From positions 1-28,589 of the forward strand of contig JAEWXC010000088.1 in NCBI GenBank assembly GCA_023396115.1: 28,589 nucleotides of DNA. Direction: 5' to 3'. The translations under genes and the position numbers were made by a program. Shown in pieces: positions 23,176-28,589 of this stretch (position 1 is the stretch's first letter; every line of letters starts with the position of its first letter). The notes under the pieces are model-generated. The model was given only the letters and a program-made list of their open reading frames with translations. It had not been told where the DNA came from and searched no databases. Source of the DNA: Actinomycetes bacterium (GTDB lineage: Bacteria > Actinomycetota > Actinomycetes > Propionibacteriales > Nocardioidaceae).

Positions 23176-23775
23176 TCAGCCGGCGATGGTGGGGCCGTGC
23201 TCGATGACGCCCTGGGCGACCTGCTTCATGGACAGCCGCAGGTCCATCGCGGTGCGCTGGATCCAGCGGAACGCGTCGGGTTCGCTGAGCTGCAGGTCGC
23301 GCTGGAGGATGCCCTTGGCACGGTCCATCACCTTGCGGGTCTCGAGCCGGTCGGCCAGGTCGGCCACCTCCCCCTCGAGCTGGCGCAGCTCGGCGAACCG
23401 GCTGACCGCCATCTCGATCGCGGGCACCAGGTCGGAGCGGTTGAACGGCTTGACCAGGTAGGCCATCGCTCCGGCGTCACGGGCACGTTCGACCAGTTCC
23501 CGCTGGCTGAAGGCGGTGAGCATCACGACCGGCGCGATCCGCTGGCCGGCGATCCGCTCGGCGGCGGCGATGCCGTCCAGGATCGGCATCTTCACGTCCA
23601 GGATGACCAGGTCGGGCAGCAGCGCCTCGGCCTGCTCGACGGCGCTCTGCCCGTCCGCGGCCTGGGCGACGACGTCGTACCCCTCCTCGGCGAGCATCTC
23701 GGCCAGGTCCATGCGGATCAGGGCCTCGTCCTCGGCGATGAGGACGCGCGGGGCGGCGGCGGGGCTCTCGGTCAC
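23176..23775 (-). CDS. pdtaR: ANTAR-domain response regulator (PdtaR type)
   Basis: A 199-residue two-domain regulator. The N-terminal receiver domain (10-125) has the acidic pair E15-D16 (AEDEAL), phospho-acceptor D60 (VILDVKMP), T87 (LTAFS) and K109 (LVKPF). The C-terminal ANTAR RNA-binding domain (about 137-192) has the characteristic KGILQ and DAFRWIQRTAMD segments. Close similarity to M. tuberculosis PdtaR (Rv1626) is apparent across the whole length. ANTAR proteins bind paired hairpins in mRNAs and prevent termination; PdtaR is controlled by the histidine kinase PdtaS, which is not in this window. GTG 23775 follows TAGCCT by 7 nt with no ribosome site, pointing to a leaderless mRNA. It is divergent from the tRNA gene. 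Confidence 0.95.
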   Translation of the reverse strand: MTESPAAAPRVLIAEDEALIRMDLAEMLAEEGYDVVAQAADGQSAVEQAEALLPDLVILDVKMPILDGIAAAERIAGQRIAPVVMLTAFSQRELVERARDAGAMAYLVKPFNRSDLVPAIEMAVSRFAELRQLEGEVADLADRLETRKVMDRAKGILQRDLQLSEPDAFRWIQRTAMDLRLSMKQVAQGVIEHGPTIAG

Positions 23776-23782
23776 AGGGCGC

Positions 23783-23788
23783 AGGCTA
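23783..23788 (-). promoter_or_regulatory. -10 box for leaderless pdtaR transcript
   Basis: TAGCCT on the minus strand is followed by 7 nt and then the GTG of pdtaR, so the mRNA would start at the start codon. Confidence 0.45.
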
Positions 23789-23838
23789 TCGCGCCGGGGC
23801 CGCTGCGCCCCAAGCCGGGACCGCGCACCGGTGTGCAG

Positions 23839-23844
23839 TAGCCT
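23839..23844 (+). promoter_or_regulatory. -10 box of the tRNA gene
   Basis: TAGCCT ends 9 nt before the first base of the tRNA, leaving only a very short 5' leader to remove. The -35 region is not convincing. Confidence 0.4.
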
Positions 23845-23853
23845 GTGCCGCGC

Positions 23854-23929
23854 GCCCCGGTAGCCCAACGGCAGAGGCAGTGGTCTCAAACACCATCCAG
23901 TGTGGGTTCGAATCCCACCCGGGGCACCA
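23854..23929 (+). tRNA. tRNA-Leu (CAA) by anticodon, short variable loop
   Basis: A full cloverleaf can be folded. The acceptor stem is GCCCCGG (23854-23860) with CCGGGGC (23919-23925); a 3-bp D stem follows. The anticodon stem is 23880-23884 with 23892-23896, and the anticodon loop CTCAAAC holds CAA at 23887-23889. The T arm is GTGGG-TTCGAAT-CCCAC (23902-23918). Discriminator A (23926) and an encoded CCA (23927-23929) complete it. The anticodon reads UUG, so it would be a leucine tRNA. However, the variable region is only 5 nt (23897-23901), whereas bacterial tRNA-Leu normally has a long class II arm. The leucine identity is therefore provisional. It lies between pdtaR and pyk with its own -10 box and a palindromic terminator. 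Confidence 0.9.
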
Positions 23930-23933
23930 CGCA

Positions 23934-23965
23934 CGAGGCCCGTCACCTGCAGGTGACGGGCCTCG
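23934..23965. terminator. Shared palindromic terminator of tRNA and pyk
   Basis: A perfect 32-bp palindrome (16-bp arms, no spacer) lies 4 nt after the tRNA CCA and 18 nt beyond the convergent pyk stop at 23984, so it can end both transcripts. Confidence 0.8.
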
Positions 23966-23983
23966 GTCTGTCCGGGGGCTGGA

Positions 23984-25480
23984 TCAGCTGCCGGGGACGG
24001 CGTGCGGGAGCAGCCCGGCGGGGTCGGGCAGGCCGCGGCTGGACCGGTAGGCCGGGGCCACGCCCTTGATCGCGTCACCCATCCGGTGGATCCGCAGCGC
24101 GTTGGTGGACCCGGGCATGCCGGGCGGGGTGCCGGCGATGATCACCACGAACTCCCCCTCGTTGACCCGGCCGAGCTTCAGCAGCTCGGTGTCGACCTGG
24201 TAGACCATCTCGTCGGTGTGCTCGACGTCGGCGAAGCCGAACGTCTCCACTCCCCAGGTCAGCGAGAGCCGGCGCCGGGTCGAGGCCAGCGGGCTGAACG
24301 CGAGCAGCGGGATGTCGCTGCGGTAGCGGGCCAGGCGCTGCGCGGAGTCACCGGACTGGGTGAACGCGACCAGGTACTTGGCGCCCACCCGCTCGGCCAC
24401 CTCGGCCGCGGCCTTGGCGATGATCCCGCCCCGGGTGCGGGGCTGCCAGGTGACCGCCGCCATCCGCGCGAGGCCGTGGTCCTCGGTGGAGGCGATGATC
24501 CGGGCCATCGTCTCGACCGCGGTGATCGGGTGCGCCCCCACGCTGGTCTCTCCCGACAGCATCACCGCGTCGGCGCCGTCGAGCACCGCGTTGGCCACGT
24601 CGGAGGTCTCGGCCCGCGTCGGGGCCGGGTTCTCGATCATCGACTCCAGCATCTGGGTCGCCACGATCACCGGCTTGGCGTGCCGGCGGGCGATGTCGAC
24701 GAGCTCCTTCTGCAGGACCGGGACGTCCTCCAGGGGCAGCTCCACGCCCAGGTCGCCGCGGGCCACCATCAGCCCGTCGAAGGCGTCGATGATCTCCTCG
24801 ATGTTCTCGATCGCCTGGGGCTTCTCGATCTTCGCGATGACCGGGACCGTGATGCCCTCCTCGGCCATCACGGCCCGGACGTCGCGGGCGTCGCTGGCGT
24901 TGCGCACGAAGCTCAGCGCGACCAGGTCCACCCCGGCCCGCAGCGCCCAGCGCAGGTCGTCGACGTCCTTCTCGCTCAGTGCCGGCACCGAGACCGCGAC
25001 ACCGGGCAGGTTGATGCCCTTGTGGTTGCTGACCGGGCCGGCCACGACGACCTCGAGGTGCACGTCGGTGTCGTCGACGGCGGTCACGACCAGCCGGACC
25101 TTGCCGTCGTCGATGAGCACCGGGTCGCCGGGGTGCACGTCGCCGGGCAGGCCGGCGTAGGTGGTGCCCGCGACCCGGGCGTCGCCCGGCACGTCGCGCG
25201 TGGTGATGGTCCAGGCCTGGCCCTCGGTCAGCTCGACCGGGCCGTCGGCGAACGTGCCCAACCGGATCTTGGGGCCCTGCAGGTCCGCGAAGATGCCGAT
25301 GTTGCGGCCGCTCTCCTCGGCGGTGCGCCGGACCAGGCCGTAGACCTTCTCGTGGTCGGCGTGGGTGCCGTGGCTCATGTTGAGGCGGGCCACGTCCATG
25401 CCCGCGTCGACGAGCGCACGTACCTGCTCGGGGGTGGATGTGGCCGGACCCAGGGTGCACACGATCTTTGCTCTCCGCAC
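23984..25480 (-). CDS. pyk: Pyruvate kinase
   Basis: A 498-residue pyruvate kinase making pyruvate and ATP from phosphoenolpyruvate and ADP in glycolysis. The N-terminus RRAKIVCTLGPAT and DVARLNMSHGTHADH hold the nucleotide- and substrate-binding residues. The B domain runs from about residue 70 to 165. IAKIEKPQAIENI contains the catalytic Lys, and MVARGDLGVELP the Mg-binding Glu/Asp region. ATQMLESMIENPAPTRAETSDVANAVLDGADAVMLSGETSVG is the family signature. The C-terminal domain carries the allosteric site, and the final about 20 residues extend past the usual end. GTG 25480 follows TAGGGT by 6 nt, again a leaderless layout. It converges on the tRNA. Confidence 0.97.
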   Translation of the reverse strand: MRRAKIVCTLGPATSTPEQVRALVDAGMDVARLNMSHGTHADHEKVYGLVRRTAEESGRNIGIFADLQGPKIRLGTFADGPVELTEGQAWTITTRDVPGDARVAGTTYAGLPGDVHPGDPVLIDDGKVRLVVTAVDDTDVHLEVVVAGPVSNHKGINLPGVAVSVPALSEKDVDDLRWALRAGVDLVALSFVRNASDARDVRAVMAEEGITVPVIAKIEKPQAIENIEEIIDAFDGLMVARGDLGVELPLEDVPVLQKELVDIARRHAKPVIVATQMLESMIENPAPTRAETSDVANAVLDGADAVMLSGETSVGAHPITAVETMARIIASTEDHGLARMAAVTWQPRTRGGIIAKAAAEVAERVGAKYLVAFTQSGDSAQRLARYRSDIPLLAFSPLASTRRRLSLTWGVETFGFADVEHTDEMVYQVDTELLKLGRVNEGEFVVIIAGTPPGMPGSTNALRIHRMGDAIKGVAPAYRSSRGLPDPAGLLPHAVPGS

Positions 25481-25486
25481 ATCATC

Positions 25487-25492
25487 ACCCTA
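25487..25492 (-). promoter_or_regulatory. -10 box for leaderless pyk transcript
   Basis: TAGGGT on the minus strand is followed by 6 nt and then the GTG of pyk. No ribosome site and no clear -35 are visible. Confidence 0.45.
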
Positions 25493-25586
25493 CCGGCGTG
25501 GCACCGCGGGCCGGCCCACGGGAGCTGTCGGTTCACCCGATGGTTCGCCATCATTCACCTGCCACCGATCAGCGACGAGCGCCCGA

Positions 25587-25602
25587 GGTGACCGAGGTCA
25601 CC
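25587..25602. promoter_or_regulatory. Palindrome GGTGACCGAGGTCACC upstream of pyk
   Basis: A perfect 7-bp inverted repeat with a 2-bp spacer has the same GTGAC-N4-GTCAC core as the CRP-type site at 17141-17156 but lacks the outer T/A. It lies about 114 bp before the inferred pyk start and 28 nt past the stop of the LAL gene, so it could be a weak CRP-like operator or a small terminator hairpin. Confidence 0.35.
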
Positions 25603-25629
25603 GCCCGCCCCGCTCCCGGGCTCGATGGT

Positions 25630-28509
25630 TCAGTCCTCGTCACCCTGCGCGGGGGCCAGTGCCGCGGCCAGGGCGCCGCGCCCCGTGACGCCCAGCTTGC
25701 GGTACACCTTGGTGAGGTGCACCTCCACCGTCTTGACGGTGACGAACAGTTCGACCGCGACCTCGCGGTTACCCAGCCCGGCGGCCGCGAGCCGGGCGAC
25801 CCGGAGTTCGCTGGCGGTCAGGGATGACGGGCCGTCGAGCCGGTGCCGTCGGGGCCGCGCGCCCAGGCTCCACAACTCCGCCACCGCACTGGCGCGCAGT
25901 GCCTCTGCGCCACACCGGTCGGCCCCGTCGAGCCCGACCTCCAGCAACTCACGCGCCTGGTCCGGCTCACCGTTCTCACGCAGGGCGACCCCGAGCAGTG
26001 TCGCCGTACGAGCCCGTTCCAACTGGTGTCCGGTGTCGCGGATGGTCCGCCACGCCTCACGAAGCAGCCGCACCCGCTCGGGCGCGTGCTGGCGGATCCC
26101 CGCTCCCGTACTCGTCGGCTCCCCCCTCCCGGGGCGGCTCCGGGCCGACACGAGCGCGGCGGTGCGCCAGGCCTTGGCCAGCGGCAGGGGTGCGCCGTGC
26201 TCGCGGGCCAGGTCGAGCAGTTCGGCCGACCAGGCCCGGGCCTGCTGCCAGCGGCCCGACTCCACCACGGCCCGGACCGCCCACGGCCGCCATGGCAGCT
26301 GGGCCAGCCCAGCGCCCTCCCGCTGCGCGAGGCCTTCGGCCACGCCGGTGAGCCACCCCAACGCACCGGCCCAGTCACCCTGCTCGCAGGCCAGTCGGCC
26401 CCGGGCCAGCCGAACATGATCGGCTGGCCCCGAGACGTCGCCCTCCGACAGCCGCGGCGCCCCCGCCACCAGCGACTCCGCCACGGCCGCACCGTGCCGC
26501 TCCAGGAGCACCTCCGCGTGCAGTGCCCACACCACCGGCACCGCCAGCGGGAGCGCCTCGCCAGCATGCCGCAGCGCCTCCCGTGCGTCGGCCTCGGCAT
26601 CCAGGAGGGCCCCTTCGTGGAAGCCCAGCAGGGCGCGCAGATGATGGGCGATGGCGAGTCCGGCCTGGTCGCCACGGTGGCGGGCCACCCGCATCACCTC
26701 GGCCCCGGCGGACCGAGCGGTGGCCAGGTCTCCGGTCAGCACCAGGGACATGACCAGGTCCGCCATGCGGTGCAGGTCCATTCCCTCGCGCGACCCGACC
26801 GCCCAGCCGTCACGGGCAAGGCTGGCCATCTCCTCGGCCGGAGCGTTGCGGTGCAGCCCGTGCAAGGCCATGGCGCCGCGGACCGTGCCGCGCGAGGGCA
26901 GGCGCAGGCGGTCGGCGTCGGCGAGGACCCGGGCCCCCAGGTCGACGGCTCCAGCGGTGCGGTCCGAGACGATGAGGTACAGGTACTGGTCCACCCGCAG
27001 TTCAGTGCCCTGCACCTCGTCGATCTCCCGGCCAGCGGCGGAACCGACGACGTCGGCTGCCTCGTCGACGAGTCCCGAGAAGGCCAGGGCGCGGGCCAGG
27101 TCCCGCACCACCGCGGACCAGCCGGGCATGCCCTCGGACAGGTCGGCGGCAGCCCTGAGGGTGTCGCAGGCGGCGGGGTCACCGGCCGCCAGCTCAGCGC
27201 GACCCAAGCGCGCCGTCAGGTCCACCGCAGCGTGCCCGGCAGCGTCCCCGGCCAGCACCCGAGCACGGCGCAGGTGCCGCACCGCCTGATGGTGGGCCAG
27301 TCGAGCCGAGGCCGCGTCCGCCGCCGAGACCAGCACCTGCACGGCCCACGCGTCAGGTTCGACGGGCCCCAGGAGCAGGTGGCTGGCGACGGTCTCGGCC
27401 TCCGCGCCCGCCGCAGCCCAAGCGCGCGCCGCGCGCCCGTGCCACTGCTCGAGGTCCTCGGGCCCCACCCCGTCCAGCGCGGAGGTGGCCACGATCGGGT
27501 GCACCAGCCCCAGCCGGGACGGCGCCAGGAGACCCTCCGCCCGCAAGTCGCGGCACACGTCCGCGGTTCGTCGCGACGTCAGCCCGGCCACGGCAGCGAC
27601 GACACCGATCGGTGGGTCGCCCTCCAGCACGGACAGCGCCCGGGCCACCGCCAGGGCCTCACGCCGGTCCTGCTCCTGGCCGCGCACCAGGATCCGCCGC
27701 ACGATCTCGTCCGGGGCGACCCCGGCCACCTCGTCCGCGGTGCGGTCATCGGGCCGCCTCCCGTCACGGTGAAGTTCCAGGGCGAGGGCGCGTAGGTGGA
27801 ACGGGACTCCCCCGGTCGCAGCGTGGCAGGCGTCCACGAACGCGTCGGTCAGGCTGCATTCCCAGCTCTCGGCGAGCAGTGCGGCCGTTCCCTGGCGACT
27901 CAGCGCCCCCGGATCCAGGCGGGTGAACGCAGCGGCCCGCTCCCAGGAGCGACCAGCCAGGTGGTCACCGGGGCGGGTGGCCCCCGCCACCAGTACCGCC
28001 ACCCCGTCGATCCGGGCGACCAGGTAGTCGAGGAACCGGGCGGACTGGTCGTCGCACCACTGCAGGTCGTCGACGACGACCAGCACGGGACCGTCGTCGG
28101 CCAGGTTCACCACGAACCAGTGCAGGGCGTGCAGCACGCCGAACAGCGAACCGGGCCCGCGCCCCTCCAGGATGGCCTCGACCTCCGCCGCCGGGCCCTG
28201 CAGCCAGCTGGCACGCTGGCCGGGGGTGGCTCGTCGCAACACCGGCTCGACGAGTTGGCGAACCACGCCCAGCCCGAAACCCTGCTCCAGATCGCTGCAC
28301 CGGGCCCGCAGCACGGTGCACGCCTCGGCACGGGAGAGGAGGTGCCGCAGCAGGGTGGTCTTGCCGATGCCGGGCCCACCGCTCACGAGGACCGCACCTC
28401 CGCGGCCCTGCACGGCGGCCTCCAGGGCGGCGCCCAACTGCTGTAGTTCGTGGTGCCGCTCCACGAGGGCAGGCCAGGTGGAGGTGTCGACCTGCGCGCC
28501 AGCACCCAT
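25630..28509 (-). CDS. LAL-type LuxR family ATPase regulator
   Basis: A 959-residue transcription factor of the LAL (large ATP-binding LuxR/MalT-like) class. The N-terminal AAA/STAND ATPase has Walker A GGPGIGKT at 44-51 and Walker B LVVVDDLQW at 143-151. A long helical, Ala-rich middle region (about 400-880) looks like TPR-type repeats. The C-terminal LuxR helix-turn-helix (about 895-950) contains LTASELRVARLAAAGLGNREVA and VKTVEVHLTKVYRKLGV. Such proteins bind an inducer and ATP, oligomerise and activate nearby genes, often for catabolism or secondary metabolism. The inducer and targets are not visible here. ATG 28509 has GGAGGG about seven nucleotides upstream. The gene precedes pyk on the same strand but has a 149-bp gap and is unlikely to be an operon partner. 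Confidence 0.93.
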   Translation of the reverse strand: MGAGAQVDTSTWPALVERHHELQQLGAALEAAVQGRGGAVLVSGGPGIGKTTLLRHLLSRAEACTVLRARCSDLEQGFGLGVVRQLVEPVLRRATPGQRASWLQGPAAEVEAILEGRGPGSLFGVLHALHWFVVNLADDGPVLVVVDDLQWCDDQSARFLDYLVARIDGVAVLVAGATRPGDHLAGRSWERAAAFTRLDPGALSRQGTAALLAESWECSLTDAFVDACHAATGGVPFHLRALALELHRDGRRPDDRTADEVAGVAPDEIVRRILVRGQEQDRREALAVARALSVLEGDPPIGVVAAVAGLTSRRTADVCRDLRAEGLLAPSRLGLVHPIVATSALDGVGPEDLEQWHGRAARAWAAAGAEAETVASHLLLGPVEPDAWAVQVLVSAADAASARLAHHQAVRHLRRARVLAGDAAGHAAVDLTARLGRAELAAGDPAACDTLRAAADLSEGMPGWSAVVRDLARALAFSGLVDEAADVVGSAAGREIDEVQGTELRVDQYLYLIVSDRTAGAVDLGARVLADADRLRLPSRGTVRGAMALHGLHRNAPAEEMASLARDGWAVGSREGMDLHRMADLVMSLVLTGDLATARSAGAEVMRVARHRGDQAGLAIAHHLRALLGFHEGALLDAEADAREALRHAGEALPLAVPVVWALHAEVLLERHGAAVAESLVAGAPRLSEGDVSGPADHVRLARGRLACEQGDWAGALGWLTGVAEGLAQREGAGLAQLPWRPWAVRAVVESGRWQQARAWSAELLDLAREHGAPLPLAKAWRTAALVSARSRPGRGEPTSTGAGIRQHAPERVRLLREAWRTIRDTGHQLERARTATLLGVALRENGEPDQARELLEVGLDGADRCGAEALRASAVAELWSLGARPRRHRLDGPSSLTASELRVARLAAAGLGNREVAVELFVTVKTVEVHLTKVYRKLGVTGRGALAAALAPAQGDED

Positions 28510-28563
28510 GCTGCTCCCTCCCCGGTGTGGGCCGTGCGGCCATGATCCCCCAGATCCTCAATC

Positions 28564-28586
28564 CTTGGGGTGGGTCTTGGGGTGGG
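28564..28586. repeat. Direct repeat upstream of the LAL gene
   Basis: CTTGGGGTGGG occurs twice (28564-28574 and 28576-28586) with a 12-bp period, about 55-77 bp before the LAL start codon. It may be a regulator binding site; the window ends 3 bp later, so further copies cannot be seen. Confidence 0.5.
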
Positions 28587-28589
28587 CGT

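Noticed and set aside
24002..25591. A 529-codon plus-strand frame over pyk
   Set aside because: It is a shadow of pyruvate kinase on the opposite strand with no recognisable domain.
25843..27795. A 650-codon plus-strand frame over the LAL gene
   Set aside because: It is antisense to a gene with clear Walker and LuxR motifs; the composition is that of a shadow frame.

Overview
The window is very GC-rich, with strong G/C third-position codon bias, GTG starts and GC-only hairpin terminators. It carries a PdtaR-type ANTAR regulator, an AftD-like GT-C protein beside a DUF2613 microprotein, and a LAL-type regulator. This points to a high-GC Gram-positive actinobacterium, most likely of the Nocardioidaceae/Propionibacteriales kind; the genus is an inference from gene content, not proven. 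Nothing suggests a recent island, phage or plasmid: there are no transposases, integrases or CRISPR arrays, and composition is uniform.

Positions 1-13021 form a cell-envelope glycan locus. It holds a partial acyltransferase-3 (left edge), a DUF3068 membrane protein, a second acyltransferase-3, a 2OG-Fe(II) oxygenase, a GT2-methyltransferase fusion, a large GT-C-like membrane protein and a GT4 glycosyltransferase. These are followed by the DUF2613 microprotein and AftD-like pair on the other strand, a class I methyltransferase and a Wzx/MATE-like flippase. Together they could build, modify (methyl, acyl, hydroxyl), flip and extend a lipid-linked or surface glycan. From memory, the set resembles the M. 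tuberculosis Rv0224c-Rv0228 and Rv0236c/Rv0236A neighbourhoods.

Positions 13034-25480 are a housekeeping block: polA, a hotdog thioesterase, a GNAT acetyltransferase, a branched-chain amino acid-type ABC transporter operon (livH-livM-livG-livF) with its convergent lipoprotein binding protein, pdtaR, a tRNA with anticodon CAA, and pyk. As I recall it, the polA/pdtaR/pyk neighbourhood is also close together in mycobacteria. The LivH permease carries a signal peptide and an extra extracytoplasmic beta-rich domain. The transporter operon has a CRP-type palindrome just upstream of its -10, and the binding-protein gene has a GlnR-like GTNAC triad, suggesting carbon/nitrogen control.

Positions 25630-28509 encode a 959-residue LAL (LuxR-type ATPase) regulator, with a 12-bp-period direct repeat in its upstream region.

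The best candidates for something new are: the envelope-glycan module in an organism that probably lacks arabinogalactan; the permease-ectodomain fusion; the CAA tRNA with a short (class I) variable loop; the repeat array at 21426-21604; and the paired CGTACCGGAC direct repeats in front of the glycan operon. Several housekeeping genes (polA, pdtaR, pyk) appear to be transcribed without a leader.
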